From the NCBI RefSeq assembly GCF_028877475.1, contig NZ_CP113527.1:1109501-1173500 (forward strand): a stretch of 64,000 bases of DNA, written 5' to 3'. The notes beneath the pieces were generated by a model. The model ran no database searches, was not told where the DNA came from, and saw only the letters and a list, made by a program, of their open reading frames with translations. The position numbers were made by a program, and so were the translations under genes. Below, in pieces: positions 30,279 through 39,700 of the stretch. This DNA comes from Lysinibacillus irui (GTDB taxonomy: Bacteria > Bacillota > Bacilli > Bacillales_A > Planococcaceae). Within the stretch, counting starts at the first letter, position 1. Every line of letters begins with the position of its first letter.

Positions 30279-31682
30279 ATGATCAAGCTTTCTTGCGTAA
30301 AAAGAGAAATGGGGTTTTATAAAAAAATGAAAAAATATTCTAGTTCTACATATTTCTATTTTATTATTCCTTCTTTAATCGGTATTTTCTTATTTATGAC
30401 ACCGGTATTAACTGAAGAGGGGTGGAAAGTACCAATAGCAATATTAGCAAATATTCTTGCGGGGATTGTGGCTCCAGTTATTAGTTACTTTACGATCTTA
30501 ATGTTTGCAATTTCAGCATTTGGAGCACTTATTGCTAAATTTATTCCTCGAAAAAATGCGAAAGAGCCTAGTATTTTAGATACATTGTTTTATGTAAATT
30601 GGTTTTGGACGATAACACGATTTATCGGATTAATTTTTGCTTCCATGGTTGTCTTTAATTTTGGACCTTCTGCGATCAACAATGAAAATACTGGTGGACT
30701 ACTAATGGATCCAAATGGTGGACTTGTGACGTTCCTATTTACCATTTTTTTATTTGCTGGATTCCTCTTACCATTTTTAACAAATTTCGGTTTACTTGAA
30801 TTTTTTGGCACAATGATGGTAAGAATCATGCGACCCCTATTTAAGAGTCCTGGTCGTTCTTCAATCGATGCTCTTACATCATGGGTTGGTGATGGTACGA
30901 TTGGTGTGTTAATGACTAGTAAGCAATATGAGATGGGGAACTACACGAAGAAAGAAGCAGCTATTATTGCGACAAGTTTCTCGGTTGTATCTATCACATT
31001 CTGTATCGTTGTATTGGATACTGTGCACCTGGCACGCTATTTTATTCCTTATTATTTAACAGTTGTGCTTTGTGGGATTGTGTTAGCCATTATTATGCCA
31101 AGAATTTATCCACTTGCTAAGAAGGAAGATACATATATAGATGGTACGCCAGTAGACTATTCGCGTGAAAAATTGCCAGAAGGCTATAATTCTGTCTCAC
31201 ATGGTCTAGAAAACGCTCTAGCTGTTGCCCATGCAAACCGAGATCCACGTCAATTTTTAAAAGATGGATCTAGAAATGTCATTGATTTATGGATTGGAGT
31301 TGCTCCGATTGTAATGGCTTTCGGAACAATTGCCTTAATGCTTGCCGAATTTACAAGCATCTTTGTGATTTTAGGGAAGCCATTTGAGCCAATTTTAACA
31401 GTACTCGGTTTACCTGAAGCAGCAGAAGCGGCTCAAACGATGGTTGTAGGCTTTGCCGATATGTTCCTACCTTCTATTTTAGGAGCAGGAATCGAATCGG
31501 ATGTTACTAGATTTGTTATTGCAGTGGTATCTGTTTCACAGCTGATTTATATGTCAGAAGTGGGTGGCCTTATTCTGGGTACAAAAATTCCATTGAAATT
31601 CTTCGATTTAGTTGTTTTATTTATCCTGCGTACACTGATCACTCTACCAATTGCAGCATTGATTGGTCACTTACTCTTCTAA
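30279..31682 (+). CDS. YjiH-family membrane protein with nucleoside-recognition (gate) domains
   Basis: About 450-467 residues. ATG 30279 has no ribosome site, and the internal ATGs at 30309 or 30327 (giving MKKYSSSTYFYFIIPSLIG) are as likely. About ten membrane segments in two gate-domain halves: LTSWVGDGTIGVLMTSKQYE in the first and VVGFADMFLPSILGAGIESD in the second. The family is a presumed transporter related to nucleoside transporters and spore maturation proteins SpmA/B. The substrate is unknown. It stands alone between two terminators, with possible carbon control (see site at 29965). Confidence 0.8.
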   Translation: MIKLSCVKREMGFYKKMKKYSSSTYFYFIIPSLIGIFLFMTPVLTEEGWKVPIAILANILAGIVAPVISYFTILMFAISAFGALIAKFIPRKNAKEPSILDTLFYVNWFWTITRFIGLIFASMVVFNFGPSAINNENTGGLLMDPNGGLVTFLFTIFLFAGFLLPFLTNFGLLEFFGTMMVRIMRPLFKSPGRSSIDALTSWVGDGTIGVLMTSKQYEMGNYTKKEAAIIATSFSVVSITFCIVVLDTVHLARYFIPYYLTVVLCGIVLAIIMPRIYPLAKKEDTYIDGTPVDYSREKLPEGYNSVSHGLENALAVAHANRDPRQFLKDGSRNVIDLWIGVAPIVMAFGTIALMLAEFTSIFVILGKPFEPILTVLGLPEAAEAAQTMVVGFADMFLPSILGAGIESDVTRFVIAVVSVSQLIYMSEVGGLILGTKIPLKFFDLVVLFILRTLITLPIAALIGHLLF

Positions 31683-31766
31683 ATAAGGAAAAGGAAGTTT
31701 AGTTTTAAAAAATAATAGATCACCATTTTAAGATAAGAATCATTAATCTATAACAAATTTTGAATA

Positions 31767-31797
31767 AAAATCCTGTGTTTATATGCAGGGTTTTTTC
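31767..31797 (+). terminator. Terminator after the YjiH-type gene
   Basis: AAAATCCTG (31767-31775) pairs with CAGGGTTTT (31786-31794), with G-U, then T run. A close relative of this terminator plus the following bases recurs near 45.2 kb. Confidence 0.7.
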
Positions 31798-31830
31798 TTA
31801 TTCCATAATCGAGCCATATTATCGAAGAAG
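31798..31830 (+). repeat. Repeat family A, truncated copy 1
   Basis: CTTATTCCATAATCGAGCCA then TATTATCGAAGAAG: the outer arms without the inner hairpin. It follows a terminator, in the same way as the truncated copy at 45258. It marks the left limit of the repeat-bearing region. Confidence 0.45.
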
Positions 31831-31950
31831 ATTCTTTAATGAAGAAGATGAAAATTTCATTGACAATAAAGAAGGATGTTTTATACTGACTTGGTTGAAA
31901 GGCTATCTGGAATACAGAGTCGACGGAATACGAGGAGGACTTGTAAAATG

Positions 31951-31989
31951 AAAAACAAACTCGGGAATTTACTTCCCGAGTTTGTTTTT
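31951..31989. terminator. Strong bidirectional terminator
   Basis: Seventeen perfectly paired bases (31951-31967 with 31973-31989), core AAACTCGGGAA/TTCCCGAGTTT, with A- and T-runs on both sides. It abuts the stop codon of the minus-strand YflT-type gene. Confidence 0.9.
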
Positions 31990-32308
31990 ACTTATTGGCA
32001 ACAATGACCAATTTACCTGTATCCAGTTCCTTTTCGAATTGAGCAGCTTCCGATTCACTTAATCCGACAGAAGCTAACTCGTTGCGGAGTTCATCTCCAC
32101 GGGAATTCACCAGGTTCTTCATAGTAGTCAGGAACCCTTGCTCGCCAATACCAGCTTCTTCTGTCCCGAGTGCTTCGTTAATATCATCTTCACGTTCTTC
32201 GTAGTGGGCAAAGATGTAAATGTTATCTCGAAGATATCCTTGTGCTTCTAATTTCTCCACTTCTTGTTTCGCCTGTACTACGTTTTCTACTGTCAATTTG
32301 ACTGTCAT
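31988..32308 (-). CDS. YflT-family general stress protein (GSP17M type)
   Basis: 106 residues. The YflT domain opens with KLTVENVVQAKQEVEKLEAQ and continues GYLRDNIYIFAHYEERED, then GIGEQGFLTTMKNLVNSRGD and a C-terminal helix pair ending LVIVANK. Acidic and soluble. Members in B. subtilis are sigma-B-induced stress proteins of unknown activity. AGGAGGG precedes the ATG, and a sigma-B-like promoter lies further upstream. A perfect terminator begins at the stop. Confidence 0.87.
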   Translation of the reverse strand: MTVKLTVENVVQAKQEVEKLEAQGYLRDNIYIFAHYEEREDDINEALGTEEAGIGEQGFLTTMKNLVNSRGDELRNELASVGLSESEAAQFEKELDTGKLVIVANK

Positions 32309-32342
32309 TATTTATCCCTCCTATATATGTTCACATTCAATC

Positions 32343-32369
32343 TATTCCACTAAATTGAATAAATAAAAC
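32343..32369 (-). promoter_or_regulatory. Possible sigma-B promoter of the YflT-type gene
   Basis: On the minus strand GTTTTA (32364-32369), 15-base spacer, GGAATA (32343-32348), resembling GTTTAA-N12-15-GGGTAT. The -10 is imperfect. Confidence 0.4.
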
Positions 32370-32487
32370 ATCTTTTTAGTTTTAATTATGTTAGAGTGGC
32401 ACAACTAATGGAATACTAATGAACAACTCGAAAACATTGTAAGTTGTTATTCTATAATTGGGCACTGTTCTATTTAGGGATTGTACC

Positions 32488-32580
32488 TTATTCAAGAATA
32501 GGGCGCTTTCCTGGTAACAAGGAAAATGCCTTTTTGATTAATTAGAGTTCGAAACTATCACTATTTTTTAGGTTGTTGAA
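32488..32580 (+). repeat. Repeat family A, copy 2 (integrase-associated form)
   Basis: GGGCGCTTTCC...GGAAAATGCC forms the inner hairpin, with the distal GGTTGTTGAA arm at 32571. The next 150 bases match 49950-50170 closely, so the repeat plus integrase 5' region exists twice in the window. Confidence 0.7.
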
Positions 32581-32640
32581 AATCCTTGTATGAAAAAATT
32601 TTTCATTGAACTAATAGAAAGGTGGGAGAGTGAAAGACAC

Positions 32641-32983
32641 ATGTTATCCGAAGCATGGAAAAGGTATCAACAGGATAAAAAAATCGAGGGAGATTCATCG
32701 CTTACATTAAAAACATATTGTTTTCAATAACCGTTATTAAACATATGCGTTGCATACTATGTCGTAATTGATGCGGATGTATACTTTTTATACCAGCCCG
32801 ATTTGAGATGCGCTTGATAATATATCTTAAATTATCAATGCTCATTTGCCTTTCGGTCTTCTGTCCGTAATAAACAAACAAGGTGCGCCAAATGATATCA
32901 TTCAAAGTTTACTGGGTCATGAAAAGAGTGAGACTACAAAGATATACGCTAAGCAGAGCGGAAAGCTAATACAGGATTTTTAA
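32641..32983 (+). pseudogene. Tyrosine integrase remnant with internal deletion and inversion
   Basis: ATG 32641 opens a frame MLSEAWKRYQQDKKIEG... that matches the N-terminus of the integrase at 50.1 kb until about 32729. Bases 32730-32884 are then the reverse complement of 50648-50804 (encoding KRISNRAGIKSIHPHQLRHS on the minus strand). Normal orientation resumes with the C-terminal part LLGHEKSETTKIYA to 32983. About 470 bases of the core are missing. The inverted block still shows the intact IHPHQLRH catalytic segment that is frameshifted in the 50-kb copy. Non-functional. Confidence 0.88.
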
Positions 32984-33018
32984 TTAAAATTAAATAAATT
33001 TAACTTTAATTCAATAAG

Positions 33019-33046
33019 ACACTCATGTTTAAATGGGTGTTTTTTG
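33019..33046 (+). terminator. Terminator after the integrase remnant
   Basis: ACACTCAT...ATGGGTGT (G-U pairs) with TTTTTTG following. A matching left arm, GACACTCATG, follows the 50-kb integrase copy as well. Confidence 0.6.
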
Positions 33047-33249
33047 TAATAAAGCCAATTTCTTTAGTAAGAAAAGAAGCTTACTTCATCTAAGGAATAA
33101 GCTCGGATTTAGTTACCTGAACAATATATTTACCTAAAATTTTGAAAATAAATAATATATATTTGTCTTGAATAATAAAATTTCGTTGTCAATAATAAAA
33201 TTACATAAAATTCTTTTATTATACTATTAATATAGTGATGAGAAAATTT

Positions 33250-33294
33250 AAAACCTTGGTGCAGGCATTCATTGCTGTATCAAGGTTTTTATTT
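33250..33294 (+). terminator. Isolated terminator-like hairpin upstream of the surface protein
   Basis: AAAACCTTG (33250-33258) pairs with CAAGGTTTT (33281-33289), then TTATTTTAT. A -10-like TATACT lies about 30 bases upstream, so a very short transcript is possible. The rest of 33050-33720 is AT-rich, with only a Fur-like site recognisable. Confidence 0.45.
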
Positions 33295-33529
33295 TATACA
33301 GGAGAATAACATTATTACCCAAAAGAGTAAAAAGTATTAGAGGATAATAAGCATAAGGTTTTGCGTGATGATTATATAATAATTCAAATCACTTAATTAA
33401 CAGTCTATTATAATGTTAAATTTTTACTTTTTAATTAATTCTTTTAACTAAAAAAATGAAATTGTATGTGCGAATTATATTAATAGGTAAATAATTCCTA
33501 CAACCTATTAATTTTATTTTAAGATAAAA

Positions 33530-33544
33530 CGATAATCATTATGA
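33530..33544 (+). promoter_or_regulatory. Fur-like box upstream of the LPXTG surface protein
   Basis: CGATAATCATTATGA matches the 7-1-7 Fur pattern TGATAAT-N-ATTATCA at 12 of 14 defined bases. It is about 180 bases before the start codon and could be chance in AT-rich DNA. Confidence 0.35.
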
Positions 33545-33721
33545 ATATAGTGGAAAATGAAGTGACTAATGGTAAAACCTAAAGTGATATTAATCTCGGA
33601 AGATATTCTAAATTCAAAAAACCTTGAAAGGGGGGATATTGTTTTTAATAAAAAATTTCTATTTAGAAGGGGGAGTTACTTAGTTTGATTGTAAATATTA
33701 CAACTACATAGGAGGAGAATA

Positions 33722-36700
33722 ATGAGACGTAGCATATATTGTTCTAGGAAACTTAGCATATTCCTAATTTTCGTATTACTATTTCAAAGTCTGTCTTCTT
33801 CAATTATTTCTCTAGCTAGTGCAGAGGAGTTAATAAATAATTATACAGATAATTTGTATTTTACTGAGAAAGGCCAAAATGAGAGAATTCAAGAGTTTAA
33901 AGTAGAAAACCAAGTAATCTCTTTGGACTTAGTCTTACAAGAAGGACAAGATACAGATACTAAATCAAAGTTGCAACTGCCAGAAGGGTTATCCCTGAAA
34001 TTGGATAATCCTTTGCAAGAAGGACTAACTTATGATGAAAACACTCAAACAGTATTTGTGGATTGGACCAAATTTACTCTTGTAGGAGATAAGAAAAGAG
34101 TTTCCTTATCCCTTTCTAGTAGTCTTACTGATAATGTAAATATTCAGGCAACAATGGAGCAAAATAGTCAAATTTTTTATTCACAGCCATTGAACATTAC
34201 ACCTGTACCCTCTGAAACGCCATCAACTACTGAGGCAACATCAGATGAAAATATAACATCTAATGAGAATACAGCACCAGATGAAAATGCAGTTCCAGAG
34301 GAAATAATTGAAGAAACACCAGAAGAAGAACAACCTATTAAAGAACAGCCTACAGAAGACAATCATACTTCTTCAGAAATGTCTTCTTCGCAAGATGCAG
34401 CCATTACTTATACAGACCAAGATATTATGGCAAATGCTACTGGCTCTAATCCTTGGCTTACGTATAAGTTCGATAATTTTCCAATGGATACAGTGAATCA
34501 ATTATTTACTTTAAATGGAACTGCAGCGGTACCGGGTGGTTCCGATATTATTCGCTTGACATCTGCAACTCCTCTACAAAGTGGAGCCGTCTTTAACAAA
34601 GATGCAATGTGTCCTAAAAACAATTATTCATTTAGTACAGCATTTTCTTTTAGTATGAATAATGCAAATCCTGCAGGTGCAAGTGATGGATTGACCTTTA
34701 CGATTTCAACTAAATCAACTAGCGAAAAGGCAGATGGAGGCGGTTTGGGATATTATGGTATAAACCCAAGCTTTGCCGTTAAATATGATACATTCTTAAA
34801 CGATGTTTATAAAGATCCATCTTCAAATTACATTGGACTTGCAGAAAATGGATCAGTGGTAAATCAGACAGGTCGATTTACAGATTTGAATCAGTATAAT
34901 ACAGATAATGGTACCAATTTTGTTTTATCTAACGGTACTCAGTATTATTCTTGGATCGACTATGACGGTTTAAGCCAGATTGTTCAGGTTCGTTTAGGTA
35001 CTTCACCGGATAGGGCTAGTTCTAATATAGTACTAAGTGTGAACAACGTAGACCTTGGTGCTATATTTGGCGGACAACCGATTCATGCTGGGTTTACCGC
35101 GTCAACAGGATATCCCAATTATGAGAACCATGATATCAATAGCTGGTATTTTGTGAATGATTTGGCTCCTATTACGACACTTAATCCTCAAAATAATTAC
35201 AAGCAAGCACCTAGTAGTGTGCAATTAGCGACAGAGCCAAACGGTAATTCTGGGGAATATAATGTGACGGCAACCTTATTAGATCCATTAGGCAATCCAG
35301 TTTCAGGAGCATCTCTTGATACTTTCACTTCAACAAGTGGAGTATTAACAGGGCCAAACGGAGAAGCACTGGCAGATTTAGTTTCGGATACAGAAGGAAA
35401 AATACATGCAGTTTTAAAAAATGCTGATTATTCTATGGATAATACGCTTAAAGCCACTATTGGTTGTAAAGAAGATACGGCAACAATCCCAGCTTCGAAC
35501 CAACCACCAACTGATCCGCCAACAGAATCCTGTCCAGCACCAGTAGCATTGATTAATGGTAGTTTTGAAGAACCGACTGCAAGAATGCCGGGAGATACAG
35601 GTTCACCAGGATCTGAACATGCATGGCAGTATTTCTTGGAAAGTGAAGTTCCAGGATGGAAAACATCAGCATCCGATAAATTTATTCAAATTATGAAATC
35701 AGAATACCTTTATGGAGGTATGGAAATTAACCCTCCAAATGGGAATCAATATGCTGAGTTGAATGCTGAACAAGTATCGGCACTATATCAAGATGTTAAA
35801 ACAACACCAGGTCAAACAATTTATTGGCGATTAGCCCATAAGGGAGGGCTAGGTGTAGATACAATGGCTGTACAAATAGGTTCAGCCAATATTGATCCAA
35901 AAAGTCTTCCGACTGTTAAAGAAATTACGACTGATAAAGACGAGTGGGTATATTATTCAGGGTCCTACACGGTACCAGCAGGTCAAACAACCACAAGGTT
36001 TGCTTTTAACTCTATCGAAGCAGCAGGTGGAGATCAACGTTGGGGTAATCTATTAGATGATATTTTCCTAGGAACAGTACCTTGTGTGACAGCAGAAAAA
36101 ACCGTTTCACCGGAAGGAGAAGTATCTGCTGGTGATGAGTTAACGTATGAAGTTACCATTAAGAATAACGGAGGAGATGTTGCATCTAATGCAATATTTG
36201 AAGATGCTATTCCGGCAGGTACTGAATATGTTCCAGGCTCATTAAAGATTACCAACGGCCAAGGTACAGGCGATCTAACAGATGCAAATGACAGCGACAA
36301 AGGCCATTTTGATGGCGATAAAGTCATTGTTAAGCTAGGAGACTTGCCAAATACTAGTTCTTTACCAGATGGCATTACTGTTCAATTTAAAGTAAAAGCT
36401 TTACTAAGTGGTGCTGGAACAACTGTAGCTAATAAAGCGCAAGTAAACTATAGAAATTTATTAACAAATACAGAAGAAACAACGAATACGAATGAAGTAT
36501 CTACGTTGGTTAATGAAAAGGGACCAGTCCTACAATCTGAAAAAGTTGCAGTGCTAAAAGAAAAAGCTGCTGCTAATACTGATGCGACAAATCCAGAAGT
36601 TGGAGATACATTACTGTATACGATTTATACCCAAAATACTATCTCTAATAGCATGATTAAAAATTTAGTTATTTCAGATGCTATACCAAAAGGGCTTGCA

Positions 36701-39700
36701 TACCAACCTGGTAGCTTAAAAGTAGATGGCGTAGCAGTAACAGATGAACAAGATACAGATAAAGGCCATTTTATAGATGGGGTTATTACAGGACAATTCG
36801 GTGATATTACGGATATGGATTGGCATGTATTAACGTTTGAAGTAAAAGTCCAAGCGGGTCAAGCAGGATTGGATATTAAAAATGTAGCGACAGTGACAGG
36901 CGATAATATTCCAACCCCAGATAAACCGGAAGAGGTAGTCAATGTTTATCCACGTGGCGCACAACTAGCGTCGGAGAAATCATCGACTATTAAAGAAAAG
37001 GCTTCAGGAAATACAGATAAGGATCACCCAGAGGTTGGAGATACGCTTCTGTATACAATCAAAACGCAAAATACGTTAACAGATAGTCTAGTTAAAAACT
37101 TAGTCATCTCGGATGCGATACCAAAAGGGCTTGAGTACCAACCAGGTAGCTTAAAAGTAGATGGCGTAGCAGTAACAGATGAACAAGATACAGACAAAGG
37201 CCATTATGCCAACGGCACTGTAACCGGCCAATTCGGTGATATTACAGATACAAACTGGCATGAACTAACGTTTGAAGTAAAAGTCCAAGCGGGTCAAGCA
37301 GGATTGGATATTAAAAATGTAGCGACAGTGACAGGCGATAATATTCCAACCCCAGATAAACCGGAAGAGGTAGTCAATGTTTATCCACGTGGCGCACAAC
37401 TAGCGTCGGAGAAATCATCGACTATTAAAGAAAAGGCTTCAGGAAATACAGATAAGGATCACCCAGAGGTTGGAGATACGCTTCTGTATACAATCAAAAC
37501 GCAAAATACGTTAACAGATAGTCTAGTTAAAAACTTAGTCATCTCGGATGCGATACCAAAAGGGCTTGAGTACCAACCAGGTAGCTTAAAAGTAGATGGC
37601 GTAGCAGTAACAGATGAACAAGATACAGACAAAGGCCATTATGCCAACGGCACTGTAACCGGCCAATTCGGTGATATTACAGATACAAACTGGCATGAAC
37701 TAACGTTTGAAGTAAAAGTCCAAGCGGGTCAAGCAGGATTGGATATTAAAAATGTAGCGACAGTGACAGGCGATAATATTCCAACCCCAGATAAACCGGA
37801 AGAGGTAGTCAATGTTTATCCACGTGGCGCACAACTAGCGTCGGAGAAATCATCGACTATTAAAGAAAAGGCTTCAGGAAATACAGATAAGGATCACCCA
37901 GAGGTTGGAGATACGCTTCTGTATACAATCAAAACGCAAAATACGTTAACAGATAGTCTAGTTAAAAACTTAGTCATCTCGGATGCGATACCAAAAGGGC
38001 TTGAGTACCAACCAGGTAGCTTAAAAGTAGATGGCGTAGCAGTAACAGATGAACAAGATACAGACAAAGGCCATTATGCCAACGGCACTGTAACCGGCCA
38101 ATTCGGTGATATTACAGATACAAACTGGCATGAACTAACGTTTGAAGTAAAAGTCCAAGCGGGTCAAGCAGGATTGGATATTAAAAATGTAGCGACAGTG
38201 ACAGGCGATAATATTCCAACCCCAGATAAACCGGAAGAGGTAGTCAATGTTTATCCACGTGGCGCACAACTAGCGTCGGAGAAATCATCGACTATTAAAG
38301 AAAAGGCTTCAGGAAATACAGATAAGGATCACCCAGAGGTTGGAGATACGCTTCTGTATACAATCAAAACGCAAAATACGTTAACAGATAGTCTAGTTAA
38401 AAACTTAGTCATCTCGGATGCGATACCAAAAGGGCTTGAGTACCAACCAGGTAGCTTAAAAGTAGATGGCGTAGCAGTAACAGATGAACAAGATACAGAC
38501 AAAGGTCATTATGCCAACGGCACTGTAACCGGCCAATTCGGTGATATTACGGATACAAACTGGCATGAACTAACGTTTGAAGTAAAAGTCCAAGCGGGTC
38601 AAGCAGGATTGGATATTAAAAATGTAGCGACAGTGACAGGCGATAATATTCCAACCCCAGATAAACCAGAAGAGGTAGTCAATGTCTATCCACGTGGCGC
38701 ACAATTAGCGTCGGAGAAATCATCGACTATTAAAGAAAAGGCTTCAGGAAATACAGATAAGGATCACCCAGAGGTGGGCGATACGCTCCTGTATACAATC
38801 AAAACGCAAAATACGTTAGCAGATAGTCTAGTTAAAAACTTAGTCATCTCGGATGCGATACCAAAAGGGCTTGAGTACCAATCAGGTAGCTTAAAAGTAG
38901 ATGGCGTAGCAGTAACGGATGAACAAGATACAGACAAAGGCCATTATGCCAACGGCACTGTAACCGGCCAATTCGGTGATATTACAGATACAAACTGGCA
39001 TGAACTAACATTTGAAGTAAAAGTCCAAGCGGGTCAAGCAGGATTGGATATTAAAAATGTAGCGACAGTTACAGGCGATAATATTCCAACCCCAGATAAA
39101 CCGGAAGAGGTAGTCAATGTTTATCCACGTGGCGCACAATTAGCGTCGGAGAAATCATCGACTATTAAAGAAAAGGCTTCAGGAAATACAGATAAGGATC
39201 ACCCAGAGGTGGGCGATACGCTCCTGTATACAATCAAAACGCAAAATACGTTAGCAGATAGTCTAGTTAAAAACTTAGTCATCTCGGATGCGATACCAAA
39301 AGGGCTTGAGTACCAATCAGGTAGCTTAAAAGTAGATGGCGTAGCAGTAACGGATGAACAAGATACAGACAAAGGCCATTATGCCAACGGCACTGTAACC
39401 GGCCAATTCGGTGATATTACAGATACAAACTGGCATGAACTAACATTTGAAGTAAAAGTCCAAGCGGGTCAAGCAGGATTGGATATTAAAAATGTAGCGA
39501 CAGTTACAGGCGATAATATTCCAACCCCAGATAAACCAGAAGAGGTAGTCAATGTCTATCCACGTAATCCAATTTTGGAATCTAGTAAAACTGCTGTGAA
39601 TGCACAAACAGGAAAGAACAATTTTGAAGTTGGAGACACGATAGTTTATACAATTAAATCACGTAATAAAGTATCTGAAAGTATCATTAAAAACTTTACG

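Noticed and set aside
31760..31951. 63-residue open frame after the YjiH-type gene
   Set aside because: It starts inside a terminator and a repeat copy, has no ribosome site and no protein-like pattern.
36951..39560. CRISPR-like regular repeats
   Set aside because: The 435-bp units are in frame inside one ORF, encode DUF11 domains and have no spacers.
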